From Saprospiraceae bacterium (GTDB lineage: Bacteria > Bacteroidota > Bacteroidia > Chitinophagales > Saprospiraceae): a DNA stretch of 64,000 bases. Made by a program: the position numbers and the translations under genes. The stretch covers positions 3,568,501 through 3,632,500 of the forward strand of contig JADJPZ010000004.1 of the NCBI GenBank assembly GCA_016713025.1, in the 5' to 3' direction. The notes under the pieces are model-generated. The model was not told the DNA's origin. It saw only the letters and a list, made by a program, of their open reading frames with translations, and made no database searches. Of this stretch, positions 1-8,993 are shown piece after piece. Numbering within the stretch: position 1 is the first letter of the stretch; each line of letters begins with the position of its first letter.

Positions 1-111
1 ATACCTGAATTGGAAGAATTGCTTTTGAAAGTAATCCAAAAAGAAGACTATGAGAGTGCCATCAGAATCAGAGAAACTATTCAAAGAAAAAAGTCAAACC
101 TAAATTCCTAA
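1..111 (+). CDS. C-terminal end of a UVR-motif protein (partial)
   Basis: The window opens inside a reading frame that ends with TAA at 109-111. The 36 visible residues contain a pattern like the UVR (UvrB/UvrC-type) motif: a leucine-rich helix, then KEDYESAIRIRETI. In Bacteroidota this helical hairpin often closes a bifunctional-nuclease-domain protein, and it also closes UvrB. The upstream part is outside the window, so the parent protein cannot be named. hypA follows 11 bases downstream and may be cotranscribed. Confidence 0.6.
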   Translation: MPELEELLLKVIQKEDYESAIRIRETIQRKKSNLNS

Positions 112-122
112 ATCTGATCATC

Positions 123-470
123 ATGCACGAAATATCATTGGTAAGAAATGTGTTTAATACCCTACATCATGAATTTGATGATGAAACGATACCAAAAATA
201 AAAAAAATAAAGATTATAGCAGGAGTCCTTTCCAATATTGAACCTATATTGATGCAAAATGCTTTTGAAGCAGTGGTCGCTACGGATGCTCCCGAGTTTA
301 AAGATGCTATTATGGATATACAAATATTACCAGTCATCATCGAATGTCTGCATTGCCAAACTAAGTCAGAAATAAAGAACTATACTTTTGTCTGTTCATT
401 TTGCCAAAAACCAAGTAATAATATCATACAAGGCAATGAATTATTGATCAGTGGTGTGGAAGTGGAGTGA
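123..470 (+). CDS. hypA: Hydrogenase/urease nickel-insertion protein HypA
   Basis: HypA/HybF metallochaperone of 115 residues, the usual family length; it delivers Ni(II) during maturation of NiFe hydrogenases. The N-terminus reads Met-His-Glu, with His2 the known nickel ligand. The structural zinc site is present as two CxxC pairs, C75-x2-C78 and C91-x2-C94. The start is fixed by the MHE motif. No hydrogenase structural gene or hypB lies in the window, so its partners must be elsewhere. The next gene is convergent, with only 32 bases between the stops. Confidence 0.9.
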   Translation: MHEISLVRNVFNTLHHEFDDETIPKIKKIKIIAGVLSNIEPILMQNAFEAVVATDAPEFKDAIMDIQILPVIIECLHCQTKSEIKNYTFVCSFCQKPSNNIIQGNELLISGVEVE

Positions 471-502
471 GCTGAGATTCTTTGTGAGCATACTGCATTT
501 TT

Positions 503-1714
503 CTATAAATCAATGTTTTTGGCGTGAAACAAAAATGTCCTTTCCTCTGCCTGAGTATTCAAATGTGTATTTAATGCGCTGTAAGGCAATACTTTTCCGC
601 TTTTCAAGAGCATATTGATTTCTCCGGATTTAGTATCATACGGATAGATAACTTCCTTTTTTTCGGCAAAAAAATATTTTATTTCATCATCAGTCAATTG
701 GTGTGCTTCCTGAAATATTCTTTTATTTTCAAGAAAAAATGCCATTGACGCTTCAGTACTCAATGATACTTTCAGTAACTTTCTTTCCAATACATTTTTA
801 CACAATGCGGCAAATATTCGGTCTGGATGATTGACTGACCTTTTGATCATCCACAGGATATCCATATCATCGAGTTGTACGTAATTGGATAAGAACTCAG
901 GCTGATGCAGGAAATCTTTTTCATCGCCTTTCAAACTTAAGAAATAATTCAACTCATCAGAAGATGGTATCCCGATACCTGAAATAGCAAGATAACGAGC
1001 TCTGTTTAATACAGCAATCAACATTATCTCTGCAGATATTACCGTCTTATGAAGATATACCTGCCAATACATCAAGCGCCTGGCCATCAGAAATTTTTCT
1101 ATAGAATAAATACCTTTTTCTTCGATGACCAGTTGTTCATCAGATACATTCATCATAGTGATGATACGATCATAGCCAATGATGCCTTCAGCTACACCTG
1201 AAAAAAAACTGTCTCTGGTCAAATAATCCATTCTATCTACATCTATTTGCCCGGAAACAAGCTGATGTAAAAATGGCCTGTTGTAGCTTCCTCTAAATAT
1301 GGAAAGTGCCAAACTAAAATCTTTACCTAAGTCTTCTCCGATTTTCTCCATGATGATCAGTGAGATCTTTTCATGATGCACGTCTGCCAAGGTATGTTCT
1401 AAAGCATGAGAAAAAGGTCCATGTCCAACATCGTGCAATAAAATTGCAATACAAACTGCTTCAAATTCGCTATCGGAAATACTTACACCCTTTGATCTGA
1501 GTGTGTCTATAGCTCTGCACATCAGATGGGTCGCCCCTAATGCATGCTGGAATCGTGTATGCATTGCACCGGGATATACATAGTGAGAAAGTGCCTGTTG
1601 AGATATCCTGCGCAATCGCTGAAAGTAAGGATGATCTATAATTTCATATATCGCATCAAACGGAAATCTGATCAATCCGTAAATAGGATCATTAAATATT
1701 TTCTTTTTGTTCAT
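503..1714 (-). CDS. HD-superfamily phosphohydrolase (dGTPase/SAMHD1-like)
   Basis: A 403-residue protein beginning MNKKKIFNDPIYGLI, typical of the widespread bacterial HD-domain family related to dGTPases and SAMHD1. The metal-binding HD signature is visible: His56 in the HTRFQHALG stretch, then the tandem H94-D95 in LLHDVGHGPFSH with further histidines at 98 and 103, and a later aspartate in QIDVDRMDYLTRDS. The fold predicts metal-dependent hydrolysis of a nucleotide phosphate; the substrate is not evident from sequence. Soluble, no signal peptide. Transcribed alone, convergent with hypA and divergent from porX. Confidence 0.88.
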   Translation of the reverse strand: MNKKKIFNDPIYGLIRFPFDAIYEIIDHPYFQRLRRISQQALSHYVYPGAMHTRFQHALGATHLMCRAIDTLRSKGVSISDSEFEAVCIAILLHDVGHGPFSHALEHTLADVHHEKISLIIMEKIGEDLGKDFSLALSIFRGSYNRPFLHQLVSGQIDVDRMDYLTRDSFFSGVAEGIIGYDRIITMMNVSDEQLVIEEKGIYSIEKFLMARRLMYWQVYLHKTVISAEIMLIAVLNRARYLAISGIGIPSSDELNYFLSLKGDEKDFLHQPEFLSNYVQLDDMDILWMIKRSVNHPDRIFAALCKNVLERKLLKVSLSTEASMAFFLENKRIFQEAHQLTDDEIKYFFAEKKEVIYPYDTKSGEINMLLKSGKVLPYSALNTHLNTQAEERTFLFHAKNIDL

Positions 1715-1833
1715 CAGGTAAAAATAATATTAAAATCTGAACGTTAAGTATTGATACAATGTTTAGTGGGTATTATAAATTGCACCTTTTCAGTGTTTTT
1801 TTTTAATAGACGGTAAAAACGTGATTGAATTGG

Positions 1834-1915
1834 GCGGGTCGTCTCAAGCGTAGCTTGACAAGCTCTTCAGAGCCTGCCAAGCTATGCTTGGGAATGAGGG
1901 TAGCGAGGAAGAAAA
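1834..1915. repeat. Interspersed hairpin repeat, copy 1
   Basis: Intergenic DNA upstream of porX holds two consecutive small hairpins: TCAAGC-GTA-GCTTGA at 1844-1858 and CCAAGC-TAT-GCTTGG at 1877-1891, with GGGTCGTC before them and GGAATGAGGGTAG after. The same block, inverted and with one hairpin missing, is at 46571-46632, and the hairpin core alone recurs at 15368-15382. It does not resemble a coding sequence or a terminator with a T-run. The rest of 1715-1977 shows nothing I can name. Confidence 0.7.
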
Positions 1916-1977
1916 TTTGAATTTGCGCGGTTTATTATACACACCAATGTTTACTAAATAAAATAATAAGATCAAGC

Positions 1978-3540
1978 ATGAGTGATAAAATCAAAATACT
2001 TTGGGCAGACGATGAGATTGATATGTTGAAGCCCCAATTATTTTTTCTGGAGAAGAAAGGCTACGATGTTGTCACTGTGAGCAACGGTCACGATGCATTG
2101 GACGTACTGGATGAGGACGGAAATATAGACATCGTATTTTTGGATGAGAGTATGCCCGGATTGACTGGTCTGGAGACATTAGCACGCATTAAAGTCAAAC
2201 TTCCCAGCATTCCTATCGTGATGATCACCAAAAATGAAGCTGAAAACATCATGGAAGAAGCGATAGGCTCGCAGATAGACGATTATCTCATCAAACCTGT
2301 CAACCCTAATCAAATATTATTGACACTAAAAAAGATCGTTGACAACAAACGTTTGATATCAGAAAAGACTGCAACTGACTATCAGCAAGAGTTCAGAAAT
2401 ATTGCAATGGAAATCAATAGTTCGCCGGACTACAATGAATGGGTGAATATATATAAAAAAATAATTTCCTGGGAGCTTCGTCTCGATGATAGTAATAATG
2501 CTCAGATGAAGGAGATACTCAATATGCAAAAAGAAGAGGCCAATAAAGAGTTTTTTAAGTATGTTTCGAAAAATTATATTCAATGGATAAAATCTGGTTC
2601 TGGACCCAAAAAATCACAGAATCTATTTAAAGATAAAGTTTTTCCATTGCTTTCTGGTGGCAAACCAGTCATATTTATACTTCTGGACAATCTCAGATAT
2701 GACCAGTGGAAAATCATCGAGCCTATCATCACAGAATTGTATAAAATTGAAGAAGAAGACTACTTCTATTCTATTTTACCTACAGCAACTCAGTACAGCC
2801 GTAATGCTATTTTTTCAGGTTTACTTCCATCTGAAATTCAGAAACGTTTTCCTGAATATTGGTTGAATGACAATGAAGAAGGAGGCAAAAACCTAAAGGA
2901 GTCTGAACTGTTTACAGATCAGATAAAAAGAATCGTAAAAAAAGATATCAGATCAGAATACCAAAAAGTAACCAATGTATTGGGTGCAAAACAGGTACAG
3001 GACAATGCTCTTAATTTTATTAATAATGATCTGACTGCCATAGTATACAATTTTATAGATATGTTATCACATTCCCGTACAGAAATGGAAGTATTGAAAG
3101 AACTGGCAGGTGATGAAAAAGCCTACAGATCACTGACAAAATCATGGTTTGTAAATTCGCCCTTATGGTCAGTGATGCAAAAACTAGCTGATCGCGATGT
3201 ACAGATTATCCTCACTACCGATCACGGTACTATAAGGGTAAAAAATGCCACAAAAGTGGTTGGTGACAGGGAGACAACTACCAATCTTAGATACAAAGTT
3301 GGAAAAAACCTCCAATATGACCGCAGAGATGTATTGGAAATAAAAAGTCCTTTAGATGCAGGCCTTCCAAGTCCCAACATGAGTAGCACATTTATTTTTG
3401 CAAAAGAAGATTTATTTTTCCTTTACCCTAATAATTATACCTATTACAATAATTTTTTCAAAGATACTTTCCAGCATGGCGGAATTTCACTTGAAGAGAT
3501 GATTTGTCCGATTATCAGGCTTATTCCTAAAACCAAATAG
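1978..3540 (+). CDS. porX: PorX-type response regulator with PglZ domain
   Basis: A 520-residue protein, close to the length of PorX, the response regulator tied to T9SS gene control and function. Residues 1-125 form a CheY-like receiver: acidic pair D11/D12, phosphoacceptor D56 in FLDESMPG, and conserved lysine in LIKPVNP. Residues about 215-518 form a PglZ domain of the alkaline phosphatase superfamily, with FILLDNLRYDQW, the Thr-bearing LPTATQYSRNAIFSGLLP and ILTTDHGT as likely metal and nucleophile positions. There is no DNA-binding output domain, as expected for PorX. gldKLMN and a porZ-like gene in the same window support the assignment. cysE starts 11 bases downstream. Confidence 0.9.
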   Translation: MSDKIKILWADDEIDMLKPQLFFLEKKGYDVVTVSNGHDALDVLDEDGNIDIVFLDESMPGLTGLETLARIKVKLPSIPIVMITKNEAENIMEEAIGSQIDDYLIKPVNPNQILLTLKKIVDNKRLISEKTATDYQQEFRNIAMEINSSPDYNEWVNIYKKIISWELRLDDSNNAQMKEILNMQKEEANKEFFKYVSKNYIQWIKSGSGPKKSQNLFKDKVFPLLSGGKPVIFILLDNLRYDQWKIIEPIITELYKIEEEDYFYSILPTATQYSRNAIFSGLLPSEIQKRFPEYWLNDNEEGGKNLKESELFTDQIKRIVKKDIRSEYQKVTNVLGAKQVQDNALNFINNDLTAIVYNFIDMLSHSRTEMEVLKELAGDEKAYRSLTKSWFVNSPLWSVMQKLADRDVQIILTTDHGTIRVKNATKVVGDRETTTNLRYKVGKNLQYDRRDVLEIKSPLDAGLPSPNMSSTFIFAKEDLFFLYPNNYTYYNNFFKDTFQHGGISLEEMICPIIRLIPKTK

Positions 3541-3551
3541 CGAGAGATCAA

Positions 3552-4346
3552 ATGTCTGATTTATTTTTTGAAAAATTACTGACTAGACACACTCAAACAC
3601 CGGAAGTACCGTCTACCGAACTGATAAGTAGCTGGGCAAATGAATTATTGACAGTGTTGTTTCCGGAAGTCACAGAAAAAAGAATGGATTCTGTAGCAGA
3701 ACTGAAAAATACTTTTGACAGACTACGCATTGATTTGGTATCCTTACTTTATCATACCAGATCCTGTGATCACAGGAGAGAACATGCCATAGCAGACGTC
3801 TTCTTTGAAACCATCGAAGAAGTTTATCATGATTTACTTCTTGATATTGATGCTTTTGTTCAGGGAGACCCTGCAGCTTTATCATCATTTGAAGTGATAA
3901 GAAGCTATCCGGGATTTTATGCCATTTATATATACAGGATTGCACACATACTTCACAAAGAAAGTGTTCCATTGGTACCTCGTATACTGAGCGAATACGC
4001 ACATTCAAGGACAGGAAGTGATATCCATCCTGCAGCTGTTATAGGAAAATCATTTTTTATTGATCACGGGACCGGGGTGGTGATAGGTGAAACAACTCAT
4101 ATCGGCGATCATGTCAAAATATATCAGGGAGTAACCCTGGGAGCATTGAGCATTGATAAAAAAATGGCCGGAATAAAGCGCCATCCGACAGTACAGAATG
4201 ATGTAATTATATATTCCGGTGCTACCATCCTTGGTGGAGACACCGTAGTTGGGAGCGGTAGTGTCATAGGTGGAAATGTTTGGATTACTTCTTCCATTCC
4301 ACCCGGCACTAAAGTGTATCATCAGGCCGATAACAAGTGGATCTAA
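3552..4346 (+). CDS. cysE: Serine O-acetyltransferase
   Basis: 264 residues; makes O-acetylserine from serine and acetyl-CoA, the first step of cysteine synthesis. The N-terminal half is the helical SATase region; the C-terminal part, from about residue 155, is a left-handed beta-helix of hexapeptide repeats, with FFIDHGTGVVIGETTHIGD and VTLGALS carrying the catalytic histidine and CoA contacts. The ATG lies 11 bases after the porX stop. cysM follows 16 bases later, so the acetyl-serine producer and consumer are adjacent and probably cotranscribed. Confidence 0.92.
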   Translation: MSDLFFEKLLTRHTQTPEVPSTELISSWANELLTVLFPEVTEKRMDSVAELKNTFDRLRIDLVSLLYHTRSCDHRREHAIADVFFETIEEVYHDLLLDIDAFVQGDPAALSSFEVIRSYPGFYAIYIYRIAHILHKESVPLVPRILSEYAHSRTGSDIHPAAVIGKSFFIDHGTGVVIGETTHIGDHVKIYQGVTLGALSIDKKMAGIKRHPTVQNDVIIYSGATILGGDTVVGSGSVIGGNVWITSSIPPGTKVYHQADNKWI

Positions 4347-4362
4347 AATCAATCCTGACACC

Positions 4363-5241
4363 ATGAAAACATACAAGATCAGCGAATTAGTTGGAAATAC
4401 ACCTTTGGTAGAAATCACAAGACTCAATCCAAATAAAAAAGTCAGAATTTTTGCAAAAATGGAAGGGCACAATCCCGGTGGAAGTGTCAAGGATAGAGCT
4501 GCATTGAATATGATCCAATCAGCTTTGGAACGTAGGGAGGTCCAAAAGGGTACAACTCTGATTGAAGCGACCAGTGGTAATACAGGTATTGCATTAGCTA
4601 TGATCGCAGGCACGTACAATATTGCTATTGAATTGATAATGCCTTCCAATTCGACCAAAGAACGTATCCAAACTATGGAAGCTTTTGGGGCCAAAGTTAT
4701 TTTGCTTGATACGATAGAAGCGTGCAGAGATTATGCTGATGAAAAATCTAAAGAAGAAGGTTACTTCATGCTTGATCAATTTTCAAATCGGGATAATTAC
4801 ATGGCTCATGTTAAATCTACCGGTCCTGAGATTTGGACTGACACTGATGGCACTATCACTCATTTTGTAAGCTCTATGGGTACGACAGGAACTATCATGG
4901 GTACATCCATGTTCCTGAAATCTCAAAATCCGAAAATTCAAATCATAGGATGTCAACCTACAGATGGATCATCTATTCCGGGTATTCGGAGGTGGACTCC
5001 TGATTACCTTCCCAAAATATTTGATAGTTCGAGGGTAGATTTTATTTATGATGTATCTGAATCAGAAGCAACCTTTATGGCAAAAAAACTAGCGGCTCAA
5101 GAAGGCATTTTTGTAGGTATGAGTTCCGGTGGGGCTGCAGCAGTCGCTCTTAAAATATCTAAAGAGTTGGAGCATGGTGTTGTCGTCTTTATATGTTGTG
5201 ACAGAGGAGATAGATATCTCAGCAGTAATATATTTGCCTGA
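4363..5241 (+). CDS. cysM: Cysteine synthase, CysM type
   Basis: 292 residues from the ATG at 4363. The open frame extends upstream into cysE, but MKTYKISELVGNTPLVE matches the normal family N-terminus, so I choose this start. PLP-dependent fold type II enzyme joining sulfide (or thiosulfate) to O-acetylserine. Lys43 in GGSVKDRA is the Schiff-base lysine; the TSGNTG loop and the GTTGTIMGT phosphate-binding loop follow. GIRRWTPDYLPKIF near residue 205 is typical of CysM rather than CysK. It ends the cysE-cysM pair. Confidence 0.92.
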   Translation: MKTYKISELVGNTPLVEITRLNPNKKVRIFAKMEGHNPGGSVKDRAALNMIQSALERREVQKGTTLIEATSGNTGIALAMIAGTYNIAIELIMPSNSTKERIQTMEAFGAKVILLDTIEACRDYADEKSKEEGYFMLDQFSNRDNYMAHVKSTGPEIWTDTDGTITHFVSSMGTTGTIMGTSMFLKSQNPKIQIIGCQPTDGSSIPGIRRWTPDYLPKIFDSSRVDFIYDVSESEATFMAKKLAAQEGIFVGMSSGGAAAVALKISKELEHGVVVFICCDRGDRYLSSNIFA

Positions 5242-5410
5242 AACTTTACATATTTGATTAGATCATAAAAATCTGGTTTATATTTTCTCATTCGACACAA
5301 TATTAGAATGTTTTTATCGTTATACAGACCAACGTGTCGATGGATGCGAAAGATAAAATGCCATAAATAGAAATTTATAATCATTTATTAAAAATTCCGA
5401 ATTAGGCCGT

Positions 5411-5418
5411 TATCTTTG
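5411..5418 (+). promoter_or_regulatory. Bacteroidota -7 box for the gldKLMN operon
   Basis: TATCTTTG fits the Bacteroidota -7 consensus TAnnTTTG and lies 49 bases before the gldK start, in an otherwise empty 226-base gap after cysM. No clear -33 TTTG is visible, so this is supported by one box and by position. Confidence 0.5.
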
Positions 5419-5467
5419 CAACATTTTTTTGGAAATCTGTTTTTCCTCTTTAAATCGCTATTAGAAA

Positions 5468-6703
5468 ATGAAAAGTTTATCAAATCTTAATGTAGTATTT
5501 TTTCTGCTATTATTCCTTATTTCTTGCGGAAAAAAAGAGTCAGGTCAGTTAGTTGGAGTTCAGGACAGGCCAAAATGGGGTGGATTCAATCCCTTTGGTA
5601 TGGTATATGTTCCTTCCGGCACCCTCACCATCGGCCAGAGTGATCAGGATGTCTTTTCCACATATAATCAAAGACAAAAAAATATTTCTATCACTGGCTT
5701 CTTTATGGATGACACCGAGATCACTAATAACGAATATCGGCAATTTGTGGAGTGGGTTAGAGATTCAATTGCTCATGAGATGATGGGTAACAAAACCACT
5801 GATGACTATGACAATGAAGTGATCGACTGGGAGGTTGAACTTGACTACAGTGATGAAACTCTGAACGATATGTTTTACCAGGGTGATATGGCGTTTGATG
5901 GTCAGAGGGAATTTAATAAAGAAGCACTTAAATACAAATATTCATGGCTGGATTGGCAAAAAGCCGCTCATGACAAAAAAGCTACCAGAAAATCATTGAT
6001 TCAAAAAGCTGAAGTCACTGTCTGGCCCGATGAAATGTGCTGGATAAGAGATTTTACTTATTCTTATAACGAACCCCAGACCAGAAACTACTTTACACAT
6101 CCGGCGTTTGATGATTATCCGGTAGTAGGAGTTACCTGGAAACAAGCTACAGCTTTTTGCAATTGGAGAACCAAGTTGTGGAATAAATTTAAAGGAGAAG
6201 ACGAACCAAATACCGAAGAATTCAGATTGCCTTCTGAATCAGAGTGGGAATATGCTGCTCGAGGTGGTCACGAAATATCTCCTTATCCATGGGGAGGTCC
6301 TTACATCAGAAATGCAAAAGGATGTCTTCTTGCCAACTTCAAACCTGGAAGAGGTAATTATCCTGAAGATGGTGGATTGCATACTGTTAAAGCTGATGCA
6401 TATTTCCCTAACGACTATGGATTGTATTGTATGGCAGGTAATGTGTCCGAATGGTGCAGAGATGCCTTCCACGAAAATGCCTACAGACATCAACATGACT
6501 TGAATCCTGATTACAGATATGATGCAAAAGATGATGATCCGGAAGCGTACAAAAGAAAAGTAATCAGAGGCGGATCATGGAAAGACATTTCCTATTACTG
6601 CCAGACCGGTACCAGAAGCTGGGAGTTTCAGGATACAACAAAATCATATATAGGATTCAGATGTGTCATTACATATCTTGGAAGATCCATCAATGATTTC
6701 TAA
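5468..6703 (+). CDS. gldK: T9SS ring lipoprotein GldK/PorK
   Basis: A 411-residue lipoprotein: hydrophobic signal sequence with lipobox LISC and Cys20 as acylation site, followed by a formylglycine-generating-enzyme-like (SUMF1) fold. FRLPSESEWEYAARGG, the AGNVSEWCRD segment and the final RGGSWKD...GFRC region are hallmarks. In T9SS, GldK/PorK with GldN/PorN forms the periplasmic ring under the outer membrane. It heads the canonical order gldK-gldL-gldM-gldN, and a TATCTTTG box sits 49 bases upstream. Confidence 0.93.
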   Translation: MKSLSNLNVVFFLLLFLISCGKKESGQLVGVQDRPKWGGFNPFGMVYVPSGTLTIGQSDQDVFSTYNQRQKNISITGFFMDDTEITNNEYRQFVEWVRDSIAHEMMGNKTTDDYDNEVIDWEVELDYSDETLNDMFYQGDMAFDGQREFNKEALKYKYSWLDWQKAAHDKKATRKSLIQKAEVTVWPDEMCWIRDFTYSYNEPQTRNYFTHPAFDDYPVVGVTWKQATAFCNWRTKLWNKFKGEDEPNTEEFRLPSESEWEYAARGGHEISPYPWGGPYIRNAKGCLLANFKPGRGNYPEDGGLHTVKADAYFPNDYGLYCMAGNVSEWCRDAFHENAYRHQHDLNPDYRYDAKDDDPEAYKRKVIRGGSWKDISYYCQTGTRSWEFQDTTKSYIGFRCVITYLGRSINDF

Positions 6704-6785
6704 TACATTTGGCTAAAGATTGGGCATACGTTTTTAGAATATGCCCTGAATGAATATTGATTAATTTATTTTAAAATTTTGAACA

Positions 6786-7373
6786 ATGAGTTTTTTTAAG
6801 TCACCTACATTTAAATATGTAAAGAATTTGCTTATAGGCCTTGGCGCATCTGTCGTAATGATAGGAGCACTAGGAAAATTAAACAGTACTTCTTGGGGAG
6901 GTATGATGATCACTGCAGGTCTTATAGTAGAAGCAATTTTATTTGCTTTGCTCGGTATCCTTGGCCCAGAAAAAGATTATTACTGGGAAAAATTGTATCC
7001 GGGACTGGATGAATATTCATCTAACATCGCAGCACTTTCAGATGGTCCAGCAGCTTCAGGATCAAGCCATAAAGCACTCAACGCAGATGTTGTAGAAAAT
7101 AAACTTGGAGGCATGCTTACAGAATTACAATCCATGTCCAAAAGTCTTGGCTCATTGAAAGCACTACAGGAAGTGGATTTTACACAAACCGGCGATCAAC
7201 TTAAAGCTATGAATAACTTTTATTCAAGGATGAATGATGCCATGAATTCACTAAATGCAAGTGTAGAAGATACTAAACAGTATCAGGCGCAAATGTCAAG
7301 CCTGAGCAAAAACCTGACGTCACTCAATGCGGTTTACGGAAATATACTTTCAGCATACAATGTTAAAAACTAA
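6786..7373 (+). CDS. gldL: T9SS inner-membrane motor protein GldL/PorL
   Basis: 195 residues. Two transmembrane helices near the N-terminus (about residues 13-33 and 38-60, with the GPEKDYYWEKLYPGLDEY segment after them) precede a cytoplasmic region rich in coiled coil (about 85-195). With GldM it forms the proton-driven motor that powers T9SS and, in gliding species, motility. The position between gldK and gldM matches the conserved operon. The protein is somewhat shorter than many GldL proteins but appears complete. Confidence 0.92.
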   Translation: MSFFKSPTFKYVKNLLIGLGASVVMIGALGKLNSTSWGGMMITAGLIVEAILFALLGILGPEKDYYWEKLYPGLDEYSSNIAALSDGPAASGSSHKALNADVVENKLGGMLTELQSMSKSLGSLKALQEVDFTQTGDQLKAMNNFYSRMNDAMNSLNASVEDTKQYQAQMSSLSKNLTSLNAVYGNILSAYNVKN

Positions 7374-7422
7374 CATTAATATTGCTTGAATTGTAATTTT
7401 TTAATATTAAAAAGAATAAAAA

Positions 7423-8973
7423 ATGTCAATACCTAAGGAACCGCGGCAGTTGATGATCAACGTGATGTACCTAGTTCTGACCGCGTTATTGGCACTGAAT
7501 GTTTCCGCAGAAATATTTAATGCCTTTGAGATGGTAGATAAAGGCCTGGTCAAAGCAAATGATGCCCTAGATGCATCCAATAAGGATATACCTGCACAGA
7601 TTAAAAAAAGTGCAGAAAAAGGCCAACAATTTAAAACATATGCTGATAGAGTAGATCAGGTCGCTTCTATTTCAAAAGAAGGATCAGACTATGTTAATGG
7701 TATCAAATCCTTTTTGGTGGAGAGTAGTGGAGGATATGAAGAATTTGAAGGAAAACAAGTACTCAAAGCCCAGCGTGATTATGATGTGACCACAAGACTT
7801 TTGGTTGATCAGGGAAAAGGAGAGGAATTGAAAAACAAAATGATGGAGATCAAGGATAAATTTCTGGCTTTAGTAGATAAAGAAGATCAGGCAGCTTTTG
7901 CCTCAAAAATACCAATTGCCATTGATGAAGAAACTTGGCAAAAATCTACCAATAAAAAGAAAAATTGGTCGGATTTTACTTTTGGTCACATGCCTCTTGG
8001 AGCGTGTATGCCCATTTTTAGTAAATTTACCAACGATATCAAAAGCTCAGAAGCCACAGTATTGAACTATCTGGCGAGCAAAGTTGGGCTGACAGAAGAA
8101 GTAGTTTTGGATCAGTTCAGAGTCGTGTCTTCTCCTAAAAAATCATATGTGATAAAGGGAGAAAAATTTGAAACCGAAGTTTTCCTTTCAGCTTCTGCAG
8201 GTAAAACAAGTAATACAGGTGTAAAAATATCTGTCAATGGCGCAAACTTGCCGGTAAATGAAGAGGGAGCTGCTAAATGGGCTACCACAGCAGGAGAAGT
8301 GGGAGTTAAAAAATACGAAGCAGTAGCCAACGTTTTTAATCCGGTAACTAAAGAAACAAAATCCTTCAGACAAACTTTCGAGTATGAAGTAGGAGAAAGG
8401 TCAGTGACTATTTCAGCAGCAAAAATGAATGTATTTTATCTGGGCGTTGATAATCCTGTAGAGGTTTCTGCAGCGGGCGTACCTTCAGCCCAGATCAAAG
8501 TATCCATGACTGGAGGGGAAATCAGCAGAAACGGTGACGGCACATACACAGTAAGACCTTCCGGAGCTCAGGGATCTCAGGCTGTGGTATCTGTTTCGGC
8601 GCCAGGGATGAGTGGTTCAAAAACTTTCAGGATAAAAAGAATACCAGATCCAAAACCACTCTTGGGAGGTAAAGAACAACCTATTAAGATCGGTAATGGG
8701 ACATTTAAAGGATATAGTGCGTTGATACCAATTTTGGAAAATTTTGATTTTGAAGCTAAATGTAATCTTGGTGGTTTTACCTTAGTACGTGTACCAAAAA
8801 GATTAGACGCTGAGTTTGCGCCAAACCGAGGTGCAAGAATTGAAGGTCAGGCTGCTACATTGCAGAGTAAGGCAGTACCGGGTGACAGATTTATTTTTCA
8901 AGATATCAAGTGCAAATGCCCTGGTGATGCCGTCGACAGAAACCTTGGACAGTTGGTCTTTGACATTCAATAA
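7423..8973 (+). CDS. gldM: T9SS motor protein GldM/PorM
   Basis: 516 residues starting MSIPKEPRQLMINVMYLVLTA, the characteristic GldM N-terminus, with one transmembrane helix (about 10-28) and a long periplasmic part. The helical segment (about 35-220) is followed by beta-rich domains (about 225-516) that reach the GldK-GldN ring. The C-terminal domain with GGKEQPIKIGNGTFKGYSAL is conserved in the family. It lies 49 bases after gldL and 20 before gldN, in the expected operon position. Confidence 0.94.
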   Translation: MSIPKEPRQLMINVMYLVLTALLALNVSAEIFNAFEMVDKGLVKANDALDASNKDIPAQIKKSAEKGQQFKTYADRVDQVASISKEGSDYVNGIKSFLVESSGGYEEFEGKQVLKAQRDYDVTTRLLVDQGKGEELKNKMMEIKDKFLALVDKEDQAAFASKIPIAIDEETWQKSTNKKKNWSDFTFGHMPLGACMPIFSKFTNDIKSSEATVLNYLASKVGLTEEVVLDQFRVVSSPKKSYVIKGEKFETEVFLSASAGKTSNTGVKISVNGANLPVNEEGAAKWATTAGEVGVKKYEAVANVFNPVTKETKSFRQTFEYEVGERSVTISAAKMNVFYLGVDNPVEVSAAGVPSAQIKVSMTGGEISRNGDGTYTVRPSGAQGSQAVVSVSAPGMSGSKTFRIKRIPDPKPLLGGKEQPIKIGNGTFKGYSALIPILENFDFEAKCNLGGFTLVRVPKRLDAEFAPNRGARIEGQAATLQSKAVPGDRFIFQDIKCKCPGDAVDRNLGQLVFDIQ

Positions 8974-8993
8974 TTTTAAACACTATTTGTACA